64,000 bases of DNA, taken from positions 1 to 64,000 of the forward strand of contig CADBFX010000007.1 of assembly GCA_902794125.1 (NCBI GenBank), given 5' to 3'. Source of the DNA: an uncultured Elusimicrobium sp. GTDB taxonomy: Bacteria; Elusimicrobiota; Elusimicrobia; Elusimicrobiales; Elusimicrobiaceae. How positions within the stretch are numbered: the first letter of the stretch is position 1; every line of letters begins with the position of its first letter. Under the pieces are notes generated by a model that did no database searches, was not told the origin of the DNA, and worked only from the letters and a program-made list of their open reading frames with translations. Position numbers and translations under genes: made by a program. Below, in pieces: positions 25,421 to 33,839 of the stretch.

Positions 25421-28400
25421 ATGCCAGAGGAAAAGAAAGAAAACAAGGCTACTCCTAACTTGGCACCTTCCGCAGGAGGGAAAAAGAAGGAAGCCTTTAC
25501 CTTTAGCGATAAGATTAAGAACAGCAAACAAGCGAGTTCTAAATCTTTTGCCAATCGTGCTTCCTCCAAAATTGGGAGTGACGGCAAACCGCGTCAAACG
25601 CTTTTTGAGCGTACTAAACGGGATGCACCGTTCTTTATTGCGGCTTTAGTGGCACTTTTGTTATTACCGTTTTTATACAAGTACAGCGGTAATGTAAACG
25701 AAGAACCCACTATGGTTACCCCCGGGGGAACAGATACAATTTTTGACCCGGATGCTATGCGTTCCGGCTTTGACTTTACCGGCGACCCCGAACAAGTGGT
25801 TGCCTTGCAGTCCGGCCGTGATTCCATAGATCTTATTTTGGGGCTGAAATCTAAAAACGAAGAAGAGTCCGATTCTTCTTCGTTAGATGAATTATATCGC
25901 AGTGGATTTGATGATTCTTCTGTCGCTACTTCGGCTTCTACCGAAATTGGTGATGAAGAAAATAACACCACCAACATCTACCGCTATCGCAAAAATGCCA
26001 AACCGGCTACGCGTGCGGCTTTCCGCCGTGCGGCCACCAAGCTTAACCGCTTAGGCTCAGCTGGTGCGGCAAACCGCAGCGGGAGTAGATTAGGCGTAGG
26101 CATGTGGGGGGGCGGTTTGAAAACGGCGGCCAAAAAAGTCCGCGGTGAAACGCCTCAATCTGCTCCGAAACCGGTATCTTTGCAACCGTTGCAAGCGGCT
26201 GGGAAGCCTTCCCGCTCGTACTTTGGTAACAATGCGGGGGCGGAAGCTCGCCGTTCGCGCGATGCTATGTCTAAATCCAACGCGCTTCAGGCCTTGAATG
26301 ATGCCCAAATGCGCCCGGTGGACCCCGGCAAGATTGGGGGTATCTTTGGCGGCGATTTTGGTGGCCCGGGCGGCGGTAACGGTAAATTGGACCGTGCCTT
26401 CACCTTTAATGGTAAAGAACCCTGGTGGTGGGATTTGATGAAAACTCGTTCCCAAATGGAATGGGAAAAGAAATTCAACCGCAAGTGGAACTGGATTGAA
26501 TGGGGCGACAAATTACTGCAAAAATTATTTGACGGCATTTTGTCCTGTGTGCTCACCGGTACGGATGATTGGTCTATGGGCCGGATGTTCGGTGCTAAAG
26601 AAGGCTCCGGTAAAGCGGCCAAGTGTCTGAAATTTACAAAAGAAGCTTGGGAACAATGTAGTGAATGTTTAAAATATGGGCCTTTTGGTAAAAAATCTTG
26701 CGTAGGTATGTATCCAAGTGTAGATTCTCCGTGGCAAGATGGAGCTACTGCCGAAACGAACTTGGGCTTCTTCGGTTCCCGGTTGGATTGTTTGACCAAT
26801 GGTATCTTTGGTGCGCGCAAAAACCGCAAAGCAGGCGAGGGCGTTGTGTCCGAGGCGAACGATTGTAACTCATTCTACTTAGATGGTAGATATCGTGCCA
26901 CGGTAAGAGGTAAATACACCTTATTCCATTATGTGGTGGGTGTTCGCGAGCAAGATCTGGGGCAATATAACCGGGAAAACTCTGCCGATAAACGCAAAGA
27001 GTATTTAGTCGTTGGTTATATCGGCCGCGGTGGAGATTTTGCCGTTGACCCGAATGACTTTTCCCAACGGATTAACGAAAAAACATTTATCCCGCTTTTT
27101 ATTGAGAGCGTTGCTGTTAAGAATAGCAAACTGAAAGAGAAATGCGAAAGCGACGATGATATGTATTGCGTGCACGACCGGAAACAATCAGGCGTTTCTA
27201 ATCGGGTTGCTTCTGGTAAAGCCACTATTGAGAGCGATGATTTGGAAGGCATGTTGGCTCAGCTGGTCACGCCGTCCGGCAAAAGAAGTTCTAAGGCCAG
27301 CGCTACTGTACTTAAATACAACGACCTTCTTGCCAAATTGAGAAAGGGTGGCATTATGGTCAGCAATACCACTTATACAGCAACAGCAGGAGAGGAAGTT
27401 TCTACTCCTATATTATCTGCTAAAGGTGGTAAACAAGGCAAAGGTTGGGTGACAGGTGCCCGTTGTGCCTATCCGTTAGCGTTTGCAACGTGCCATAATA
27501 ACGGTGCTTTGGTAGCTAAAGCGGCCGGTGGAGAAACAAAAGCCGGTATGCCTGCGGCGTTTATTACAATTCCCAATGCGGTACGGATGAAAGATAAAAT
27601 TAACAACCAATTCATGGTTGTGTACCGCATCCAAGGGGAAGATAACACAGATGCTACCAGCATGACGGTACAAACCGATAAGGCTAATAGCCGTGCATTC
27701 TTTGCTAACGTGCATGCTTCTAACACGGGCTATCCGAACGATGCCCAGATTGTCAATGACGGAGGTTTAGATTTTTCTAATGATGATATCAAGTACACGT
27801 TGGCCGTAACGGGCCGCGGGAAGGAAATGTTGGAAAAAATGAACGCTTCCGCAGCTAATAGTGAACGCCGTGCCATTGTAACGTGGGAAATCCGTCAATG
27901 TTACGACTATGTTACTCCGTGGGCCGGAGGCCGTGCAATTTTTGACGGTGCTTGCGGCCGCCCAGTGCAAAGGGATGAAAAGGGTAACGTAAAAGAGGGC
28001 GTTGTAGCTAGCTCCATCCCGGGTACGGTAGTCAGTTCCGCTACTTGTGTGTACTACGATGGGGATGATTCTATTAACCCGTATATCCCCGTTTGTAGAG
28101 ATGGCGAAAAACAGTTCAATCCTAACCCGAAAGTAGAAGGGCAATGCCAGAAAGTGCGTGTTTGCCAAAATGACGCTTGGGGTGCTTGGCAGAATAATCC
28201 GGATGACCCGGATTGTACACAACGATGCCGCGATGGGGAAAAACAATTCGATCCCGATCCGAAAGTTGCGGGGCAATGCCAAAAAATACGCGTTTGCCAA
28301 AATGGACAGTGGAATGGCTGGCAAAACAATCCGGACGATCCGGATTGCAAGACAGCGCCAGTCCCGCCGTCAACGGTGCGTTTCTATCCGCGTGTAAAAA

Positions 28401-29269
28401 AGATAACTGATAAGCCGGATATTTTAAAACCGGGTCCGCGCCCTGGGAAAGATGAGAACGGTAATCCCAAATGGAGCGACTGTAAATTAACGGTAGATGA
28501 AACGTTACTATTGCCCAAAGAACAAGAAACGAAGGATTATTTCAAGGCTGCCAAAGCCAAGTTTGATAACGCCAACAAAGACGCCAAAGTAACGTTGGAA
28601 TATCAAGAAGACCAATTAACGGTAGCCAACTTGGTGGATGCTATTATGATAGATCCGGGTAACGGAACGGTTCCTGCCAATACGGTTTGTCTGTTAGGTA
28701 AAACGATTGGTGCTGCCGCCCGGGACCCGCAAGCCGATACGTTTGACAACCTGTTCGGTGCGTTCTTAGCGTATATGAATAATGACTCGGCTTCGTTCCC
28801 GAGTAAAAAGACTTACAATAAGGACGGAGTGCCTATCACCGATAGACGTTTCTTACCTAATTCGGGATACTGGTGGGGCGGTTATGTCTGGAAGGGAGAC
28901 CGTGAACCTTATGAGAAGCAACTCAAAGATAGCGGTATTTGGACAACGTTCCCATTGGCCGAGTTAAATAGAACGCCCTTAGAAAAACAAGGGAATCTAA
29001 TGAAAAACAAGGATGATGAAGCAAACCGGAAGAAATATCATGATGAAATTTATCCGGACTTAATGAAACGGAATCCTTGTACCTACCAAGTAGGAAAGAA
29101 AATAACGCAAGCCAAAGTATTGGAATATGTTGACTTGTTGTGTAAGAATGGGGAAAGAACTAAGCCCAAAGCGTGGCATCCATATAAGGCCTATGGAAAT
29201 CCTCAACATAGTAATAACACGCATCACCAACAAGAACATGGCCAAGGAAATCATCCAACAACCAACTAA
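25421..29269 (+). CDS. Cluster gene F: 1282-residue membrane-anchored, Cys-repeat protein
   Basis: ATG 25421 follows AGGAGG at 25410-25415. A basic cytoplasmic tail of about 68 residues leads to one helix (about 70-87), then an acidic/Ser-rich linker and a Gly/Arg-rich stretch with AAFRRAATKLNRLG. A Trp-rich region follows (EPWWWDLMKTR, WEKKFNRKWNWIEWGDKLL). The next roughly 500 residues look globular, with paired Cys (SCVLTG, CLKF, QCSECLKYG). Two 44-residue repeats starting CRDGEKQF, each with four Cys, come next, then a C-terminal domain with Trp/Tyr/Gly (SGYWWGGYVW) and a His/Gln/Asn-rich end. The function is not recognised. The layout suggests a large envelope or surface protein stabilised by disulfides. 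It is the largest gene in the window. Confidence 0.75.
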   Translation: MPEEKKENKATPNLAPSAGGKKKEAFTFSDKIKNSKQASSKSFANRASSKIGSDGKPRQTLFERTKRDAPFFIAALVALLLLPFLYKYSGNVNEEPTMVTPGGTDTIFDPDAMRSGFDFTGDPEQVVALQSGRDSIDLILGLKSKNEEESDSSSLDELYRSGFDDSSVATSASTEIGDEENNTTNIYRYRKNAKPATRAAFRRAATKLNRLGSAGAANRSGSRLGVGMWGGGLKTAAKKVRGETPQSAPKPVSLQPLQAAGKPSRSYFGNNAGAEARRSRDAMSKSNALQALNDAQMRPVDPGKIGGIFGGDFGGPGGGNGKLDRAFTFNGKEPWWWDLMKTRSQMEWEKKFNRKWNWIEWGDKLLQKLFDGILSCVLTGTDDWSMGRMFGAKEGSGKAAKCLKFTKEAWEQCSECLKYGPFGKKSCVGMYPSVDSPWQDGATAETNLGFFGSRLDCLTNGIFGARKNRKAGEGVVSEANDCNSFYLDGRYRATVRGKYTLFHYVVGVREQDLGQYNRENSADKRKEYLVVGYIGRGGDFAVDPNDFSQRINEKTFIPLFIESVAVKNSKLKEKCESDDDMYCVHDRKQSGVSNRVASGKATIESDDLEGMLAQLVTPSGKRSSKASATVLKYNDLLAKLRKGGIMVSNTTYTATAGEEVSTPILSAKGGKQGKGWVTGARCAYPLAFATCHNNGALVAKAAGGETKAGMPAAFITIPNAVRMKDKINNQFMVVYRIQGEDNTDATSMTVQTDKANSRAFFANVHASNTGYPNDAQIVNDGGLDFSNDDIKYTLAVTGRGKEMLEKMNASAANSERRAIVTWEIRQCYDYVTPWAGGRAIFDGACGRPVQRDEKGNVKEGVVASSIPGTVVSSATCVYYDGDDSINPYIPVCRDGEKQFNPNPKVEGQCQKVRVCQNDAWGAWQNNPDDPDCTQRCRDGEKQFDPDPKVAGQCQKIRVCQNGQWNGWQNNPDDPDCKTAPVPPSTVRFYPRVKKITDKPDILKPGPRPGKDENGNPKWSDCKLTVDETLLLPKEQETKDYFKAAKAKFDNANKDAKVTLEYQEDQLTVANLVDAIMIDPGNGTVPANTVCLLGKTIGAAARDPQADTFDNLFGAFLAYMNNDSASFPSKKTYNKDGVPITDRRFLPNSGYWWGGYVWKGDREPYEKQLKDSGIWTTFPLAELNRTPLEKQGNLMKNKDDEANRKKYHDEIYPDLMKRNPCTYQVGKKITQAKVLEYVDLLCKNGERTKPKAWHPYKAYGNPQHSNNTHHQQEHGQGNHPTTN
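28094..28357 (+). repeat. Two 132-bp tandem repeats in gene F
   Basis: Units at 28094-28225 and 28226-28357 encode two 44-residue copies with the plan CRDGEKQF, GQCQK, RVCQN, W..WQNNPDDPDC. Each has four Cys. The protein copies are nearly identical while the DNA differs at many third positions, indicating an older duplication kept by selection. Confidence 0.88.
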
Positions 29270-29275
29270 ATAAAG

Positions 29276-29310
29276 AATCCCCGGGAATTTATTCCCGGGG
29301 ATTTTTCTTT
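29276..29310 (+). terminator. Rho-independent terminator after gene F
   Basis: AATCCCCGGGAA (29276-29287) pairs with TTCCCGGGGATT (29292-29303) around TTTA, followed by TTTTCTTT. A strong terminator that closes the Gly-rich cluster. Confidence 0.92.
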
Positions 29311-29336
29311 ACCCGTTTCTTTCTTTTTTCTATCAT
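29308..29336 (+). promoter_or_regulatory. Leaderless-type promoter of TPR gene at 29343
   Basis: TTTACC (29308-29313), 17 bases, TATCAT (29331-29336), then six bases to ATG 29343. No ribosome site is present. Transcription would start at or next to the initiation codon. Confidence 0.6.
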
Positions 29337-29342
29337 ATACAT

Positions 29343-31028
29343 ATGACGGAAAAACGGTTTTTTATTCTTGTTTTGTGTATTACTGTCTTATCGGCAGCGC
29401 TTCCGGCGCAGGCAGGGTTCCCGTTTTCTTTCCGCAAGCCCGCTATCAGGACCGATTATTCCCAAACCGTGTGGGACCAAATTATGCAGGAGCAAGCCGT
29501 TTCGGATATCCGCCGCGGTATGGGCGAAATGGCTCAGGCCCAATATTCTGCCGCCTCTAATAGTTTTGCGAAAGCCGTTATTAAAAATGCCAAAAATCCT
29601 TTAGGATATTTGTTGTTAGGAGCTTCGCTTTATTGGGCGGGGAAAGTGGATGATGCGATTAGCGAGTATAAAGAAGCCCTGATACTAGACCCCAATAACG
29701 CCATGGCTTACCAACTTTTAGGTATTGCCGCCGGTTGGAAAGGCGATGTAACTACGGCGCAAAATTATTTTTTAAAAGCCAACGCATTGGACCCAAACAA
29801 AGCCGATACACATATGAATTTGGGCTCTACATACGCTGTACAACATAATTTGGATAAAGCGTTGGAGCATTTCCGCCGCTCGACAGAACTTGCCCCGCGG
29901 GAGCCATTGTATCACTATCAATTAGGGACGCTTTACGAAGCCCTAGGGCGCGATGAACAAGCGGAAGAATCTTTTAAAAGAGCACTTCATTATTTTTCCG
30001 CCTACGAAGACGCACAACTAAGTTTAGGAGCGTTGTACGAAAAAATGGGGCAACCCGAACAGGCTCTCAAATTTTATAAAAAAGCTGTTAAAACAAAACC
30101 CGGCGATTATGTGGCGCGCCTTCGGTATGCGTTTTTACTCGTGCGCCAAGGGCAAGAACAAAAAGCACGCGAAGTGATAGAGGAGTCCTTCTCTATTGCT
30201 AAATTTAACGACGAAGGCCTTGCCTTAAATGCGGTTTATCGCGCCAGCGGGCGCACGGCTCAGGCCTTTGAAAAGCAAATTAATGAATTTGCGGAAAGTT
30301 TAGGTAAAGTATCTCCCGCTAAACCTGTCCAAATAGAAGTAGCGCTAGAGTACGACCCCGAAACTCCGCCCGCTCCGCCCAGCAAAGGCAAAGGGAACTC
30401 TTTTGAGCAAGTTTACCAACAAATGCGCGCCACCGGCGTCGATTTGCCAGGCCAATTAAATAAACGTACGTTCCAGCGTACATTTACGTTGCCCGCGACG
30501 GACCGGACTTCCCGTGAACAACAAATCAACGATTTTATTTCTGGCGTGCGCCAGGCCGTGGCGCAGGGGGAAGATAAATATCAAGTCAATTTATCACTCC
30601 AAGGTCGTACAGCCGATTACGCCGCCCCGGGAGCCATTACCCAAACAAACACCACCACCCCCAAAGCGGTGTACGACCCGCGGGTCGTCGGGAATGATAT
30701 GGGGTTGTGGGTTATGGGGCGCAGTTGGCTTAAATTTGTAGATGAGACTGCGGAAGATTTGCAGGAATATACATGCCTGCCCGGCAATATGTGTTTGCTA
30801 CTTAAGGGGCTATCTTCTTTGGCCCGCGGGGAAGCCGGTTCGGCGCAGGTTGTTTTTGAACAGGCAAGCGAGTCGGCCCCAAAAGATGTGTTACCGCTAT
30901 TGGGCCGGGGTACGGCGGCTGTCATTGCCGGCGAGGACGAATTGGCGCGTCGGTACTACGAGCAGGCACTCACACTGCAACCCGGTAATAAAACTGCATC
31001 GCGGAATTTAAAAATATTGGCGGAATAA
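29343..31028 (+). CDS. Exported TPR-repeat protein
   Basis: 561 residues. A signal peptide (about 1-24, ending PAQA) is followed by about seven TPR units between residues 55 and 290 (GYLLLGASLYWAGKVDDAIS, AYQLLGIAAGWKGDVTTAQN, THMNLGSTYAVQHNLDKALE and so on), a Pro-rich linker, a less regular middle with LPGNMCLLLKG, and a final TPR pair. TPR arrays bind partner proteins, here probably in the periplasm. It ends flush against rsmA (TAA then ATG), so the two genes share a transcript. Confidence 0.78.
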   Translation: MTEKRFFILVLCITVLSAALPAQAGFPFSFRKPAIRTDYSQTVWDQIMQEQAVSDIRRGMGEMAQAQYSAASNSFAKAVIKNAKNPLGYLLLGASLYWAGKVDDAISEYKEALILDPNNAMAYQLLGIAAGWKGDVTTAQNYFLKANALDPNKADTHMNLGSTYAVQHNLDKALEHFRRSTELAPREPLYHYQLGTLYEALGRDEQAEESFKRALHYFSAYEDAQLSLGALYEKMGQPEQALKFYKKAVKTKPGDYVARLRYAFLLVRQGQEQKAREVIEESFSIAKFNDEGLALNAVYRASGRTAQAFEKQINEFAESLGKVSPAKPVQIEVALEYDPETPPAPPSKGKGNSFEQVYQQMRATGVDLPGQLNKRTFQRTFTLPATDRTSREQQINDFISGVRQAVAQGEDKYQVNLSLQGRTADYAAPGAITQTNTTTPKAVYDPRVVGNDMGLWVMGRSWLKFVDETAEDLQEYTCLPGNMCLLLKGLSSLARGEAGSAQVVFEQASESAPKDVLPLLGRGTAAVIAGEDELARRYYEQALTLQPGNKTASRNLKILAE

Positions 31029-31790
31029 ATGCGGCAAAAGTACGGACAACATTTTTTAATAGATAAAAATATCATCACGCAAATTGTGGATGCGGCACTT
31101 TTGTTGCGGGCAGAAAATTTGGTGGAAATCGGCCCCGGCAAAGGGGCGCTAACGCAGGAGTTAATTGCGCGCGGCGAACATGATTTTTCGGTAATAGAGA
31201 TTGATCCGGCCATGGTAGCGTATTTGGAAAAGACATTGCCTGCCTCGGCCAATATCCACATTGTAGAGCAAAATTTTTTAGAGGCAGATTTATCTTCTTT
31301 GCCACAGATCCCGACGGTATTTGTTAGTAATTTGCCGTACGAATCGGCCGCGGATATTTTGGATAAAGTACTTTCTTGGCCGTATTTTAAAACGGCCGTA
31401 TTTATGTTTCAAAAGGAACACGTACTAAAAATACGGGCGCGGGCGGGGGAAGATTTTTATGGCCCACTGAGTATCTTTAGCCAATTGCGTGCCCGGATAA
31501 GCCCTATTTGCAAAGTGGGGCGCAACTGTTTTGCGCCGCCACCCAAAGTGGAAAGTGCGGTGCTTGCGTTTGAAAAAATTACTCCGCCGGAAATTCCGTG
31601 GCAGAAGATTAGCCGCGCAGTGCGGGTAGCTTTTTTGCACCGGCGTAAAACGTTACTAAATGCTCTTGTATTAGGGGGATGCGATAAAGAAAAAGTGACC
31701 GGCGCGATTGCCGCGTGTGGGCTTAAACTTACAGTCCGGCCGGAAGAAGTAACCCCGCAGCAATATGTAAAATTGGCACAATACTTGTAA
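31029..31790 (+). CDS. rsmA: 16S rRNA dimethyladenosine transferase RsmA (KsgA)
   Basis: 253 residues, complete. The N-terminus RQKYGQHFLIDKNI, the SAM-binding EIGPGKGALTQEL and the catalytic VSNLPYESA motif identify the RsmA family. It dimethylates two adjacent adenines near the 3' end of 16S rRNA during small-subunit assembly. It starts directly after the TPR gene stop and has no ribosome site of its own, so it depends on coupling. Confidence 0.93.
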   Translation: MRQKYGQHFLIDKNIITQIVDAALLLRAENLVEIGPGKGALTQELIARGEHDFSVIEIDPAMVAYLEKTLPASANIHIVEQNFLEADLSSLPQIPTVFVSNLPYESAADILDKVLSWPYFKTAVFMFQKEHVLKIRARAGEDFYGPLSIFSQLRARISPICKVGRNCFAPPPKVESAVLAFEKITPPEIPWQKISRAVRVAFLHRRKTLLNALVLGGCDKEKVTGAIAACGLKLTVRPEEVTPQQYVKLAQYL

Positions 31791-31812
31791 ATATTTTTTA
31801 GATTACTATAAT
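31785..31812 (+). promoter_or_regulatory. Promoter of gene at 31831
   Basis: TTGTAA (31785-31790), 16 bases, TATAAT (31807-31812). A GGAGG site lies at 31820-31824, so this transcript keeps a short leader with a ribosome site, unlike the leaderless ones elsewhere in the window. Confidence 0.6.
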
Positions 31813-31830
31813 ATAGAGAGGAGGTTATAT

Positions 31831-32472
31831 ATGAAAAATACCATTAAAAATATCATTTTACTTAGCACTTTGCTGTTGCCATTGGGAGCATTCGCTCAAA
31901 TAGAAAAATACGAATCTCTTAATGAGGTATGTGTGGTAGAGAAACAAGGAGATGGATATAAATTTTTAAACAACAATGAATTGAAAGCACGGATAAGAGA
32001 AGTTGTTGGGAAATCTACCCGGAATAATTTTGAGTGGTTTTATGTATACAAAAAAGACCGCCTAGATTTGTATTATCTCATCCAAGCTAAAGTATATCCG
32101 CAAATGAGAGATGCTATGATTGAAGCTCCTGCTGAAGAAATGAAGACATCTATCAGCGCCTGTGCTCTCACACAAGAGAACCAGCGTTTGGCCGCCTCCG
32201 TTTCGTATGAATATACTTCTAAGGACCGAATATGTGCTTGCTTAAGGCAAAATGGGAAAATTAATTGCCGCATAAAGCATACGGATTTAGGCAACGCTTC
32301 GTTTGAAGAATTTGCTCCGTTCTTTGAATCGGGCGGTTATCCGTCGGTAATTATTGGAATTGTCCCCCGCGTAGTTTTTAAGGCGGTGTGGGACTCTCCA
32401 AAAGAATATCATCAAAAGGTGCCCCCTTGCGACAGCAATACAACCAATGAAGAGATTGTTTCCAAATTATAA
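31831..32472 (+). CDS. Exported protein of unknown function
   Basis: 213 residues with a signal peptide (about 1-22, ending AFAQ) and a GAGGAGG site. The mature part has four or five Cys (NEVCVVEK, SACALT, RICACLRQNGKINC, PPCDSN), an FEWFYVYKKDRLDLYY strand pair and a short C-terminal tail. I do not recognise a family. The Cys spacing suggests disulfides in the periplasm. It is monocistronic, with its own promoter and a terminator embedded in the opposing gene. Confidence 0.6.
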   Translation: MKNTIKNIILLSTLLLPLGAFAQIEKYESLNEVCVVEKQGDGYKFLNNNELKARIREVVGKSTRNNFEWFYVYKKDRLDLYYLIQAKVYPQMRDAMIEAPAEEMKTSISACALTQENQRLAASVSYEYTSKDRICACLRQNGKINCRIKHTDLGNASFEEFAPFFESGGYPSVIIGIVPRVVFKAVWDSPKEYHQKVPPCDSNTTNEEIVSKL

Positions 32473-32482
32473 ATAGTAGTAT

Positions 32483-33433
32483 TTATAGCAGTTTTTCTAA
32501 GATCCGCTCGTTTAATACAAACGGGCGGATTTTATGTAATAGGAGAGATTCTGTGGCGGCGTATAATTGTGCTTCTCCGGCGAGGTGGGGGGCATAAAAT
32601 TGGCCGGCTTGTTGCAACGCTTCTTGTGGCACTAAGCCGATGATTTCACTCCCGGTTACTTCTAAATTCCACTTGGCGGCTTCCTTTTTGCAAGCTTCAA
32701 AAACCGATGCAAGACCCGTTGTATAAAAATCTGTTAAGTTAAAAGATACTTGCGCGCAGCGGTAATTTTCCATATACCAACCGATGGCTTTGACGGATTT
32801 TAACCCACCGTTTTTTTCGCGCAATACGGCGGCTATGGCTTTGGCGGGGGTTACGTCTTGCGTATTAAGAGAAATATTAAATGCAATTAAAAAATTACGC
32901 GCACCGATAACCGTCGCTCCGGTACGGGCAATCGTGTCGGAATACGTTTTGGGCCCAAAGTCCGGTGGAAGAGCCGTTAACTTTTCCCGCAAGTTTTCAT
33001 ATTCACCTTTTCGCAAGAACGCTAAATTTTTTCGCTCGGTTGTTGTGGCGCTGGCTTCATACAGATAAACGGGGATGTTAAATTGAGTAGCTACTTGTTG
33101 CCCCAACTGTTTGGCGTAAGTAGCCACTTCCGACAGGGTAATATCTTTTACCGGCACAAGCGGACATACATCCACCAGCCCCAAGCGCGGATGCGTTCCA
33201 TGGTGCGTGCGCATATCGGCATGGGTAATCATGGTTTTGTACAATGCCAAGCATGCCCGGCATACGGCTTGCGGCTCGCCCACAAAGGTAAATACCGTGC
33301 GGTTAGCGTCGGCATTCGGGTCCACATGCAACAGACGAACTCCCGCTTCGTTGCGAATGGCCAGGGAAAGTTCTCTTAGCAGGGAATCATTTTTACCTTC
33401 GGACACGTTTGGCACGGCTTCTATTAATTGCAT
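32483..33433 (-). CDS. ftcD: Glutamate formimidoyltransferase
   Basis: 316 residues from ATG 33433; a longer open frame upstream is low-complexity and crosses a promoter, so it is rejected. The start QLIEAVPNVSEGK, the HADMRTHHGTHPRLGLVD block, VYLYEASATT and VIGARNFLIAFN are typical of the transferase domain. It moves the formimino group from formiminoglutamate to tetrahydrofolate in histidine degradation. The cyclodeaminase half found in mammals and some bacteria is absent, so this is the single-domain form. No other histidine-degradation gene is nearby. Confidence 0.88.
   Translation of the reverse strand: MQLIEAVPNVSEGKNDSLLRELSLAIRNEAGVRLLHVDPNADANRTVFTFVGEPQAVCRACLALYKTMITHADMRTHHGTHPRLGLVDVCPLVPVKDITLSEVATYAKQLGQQVATQFNIPVYLYEASATTTERKNLAFLRKGEYENLREKLTALPPDFGPKTYSDTIARTGATVIGARNFLIAFNISLNTQDVTPAKAIAAVLREKNGGLKSVKAIGWYMENYRCAQVSFNLTDFYTTGLASVFEACKKEAAKWNLEVTGSEIIGLVPQEALQQAGQFYAPHLAGEAQLYAATESLLLHKIRPFVLNERILEKLL
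32499..32533 (+). terminator. Terminator for 31831, inside the end of ftcD
   Basis: ATCCGCTCGTTT pairs with AAACGGGCGGAT around AATAC, followed by TTTTA. On the opposite strand the same bases encode the last residues of glutamate formimidoyltransferase, so one stretch carries both a stem and codons. Confidence 0.6.
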
Positions 33434-33439
33434 AATTGT

Positions 33440-33468
33440 ATTATATGCTTTTTCTTTGTAATTGTATA
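33440..33468 (-). promoter_or_regulatory. Leaderless-type promoter of ftcD
   Basis: Read on the minus strand: TATACA (33468-33463), 17 bases, TATAAT (33445-33440), then six bases to ATG 33433. No ribosome site lies before the start. Confidence 0.65.
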
Positions 33469-33517
33469 ATAAAAAAATTATAAAAAAGAGTTGTGTTATT
33501 TTTATAGATTTATAGTA

Positions 33518-33523
33518 TAATAA
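33518..33523 (+). promoter_or_regulatory. -10 box of the cold-shock gene
   Basis: TATAAT with a weak TTGTGT upstream (33493-33498). It implies a transcript starting near 33530 with a leader of about 50 bases. Confidence 0.5.
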
Positions 33524-33530
33524 TTGTAGG

Positions 33531-33552
33531 TACTTGCGAAAGTAAGCACCTA
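33531..33552 (+). promoter_or_regulatory. GAAA-loop hairpin in cold-shock gene leader
   Basis: GGTACTTGC pairs with GTAAGCACC, with one mismatch and one G-U pair, around a GAAA loop at the very 5' end of the predicted transcript. It may stabilise the RNA or respond to temperature, as leaders of cold-shock genes can do. Confidence 0.5.
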
Positions 33553-33580
33553 AATATTTAAAAAAGGAAGTATTAGTAAA

Positions 33581-33784
33581 ATGCCTAAAGGAAAAGTAAA
33601 GTGGTTTAATGACCAAAAAGGTTACGGTTTCGTAACCCCCGAAGACGGTTCTAAAGATCTCTTTGTTCACTATCAAGAAATTCAGGGTGACGGTTTCAAA
33701 ACTTTGGCCGAAGGTCAAGAAGTTGAATTTGAAGTCGTTGAATCTGAAAAAGGCCCGAAAGCCGTTAAAGTCGTTAAACTATAA
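33581..33784 (+). CDS. cspA: Cold-shock protein (CspA family)
   Basis: 67 residues, complete. [20 protein letters not shown] and [11 protein letters not shown] carry the two RNA-binding motifs of the cold-shock domain. It is a small single-stranded nucleic acid binding protein that melts RNA structure. AAAAAGGAAG precedes ATG. It is monocistronic, with a structured leader and a strong terminator. Confidence 0.95.
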   Translation: MPKGKVKWFNDQKGYGFVTPEDGSKDLFVHYQEIQGDGFKTLAEGQEVEFEVVESEKGPKAVKVVKL

Positions 33785-33802
33785 GTTTTAACACTTTATT
33801 AA

Positions 33803-33829
33803 AGGGCCCCGCAAGGGGCTCTTTTTTTT
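33803..33829 (+). terminator. Rho-independent terminator after cspA
   Basis: AGGGCCCC pairs with GGGGCTCT around GCAA, followed by eight T. Confidence 0.92.
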
Positions 33830-33839
33830 GGAGTATTAG

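Noticed and set aside
18069-29310. Prophage or integrative element as source of cluster A-F
   Set aside because: No integrase, transposase, tRNA-flanked att repeats or phage structural genes are present; codon style resembles the Tad genes.
33434-33718. N-terminal extension of glutamate formimidoyltransferase by 95 codons
   Set aside because: The extension is AT-rich low-complexity sequence, crosses the predicted promoter and overlaps the cold-shock gene start; family members begin at the QLIEAVPN segment.
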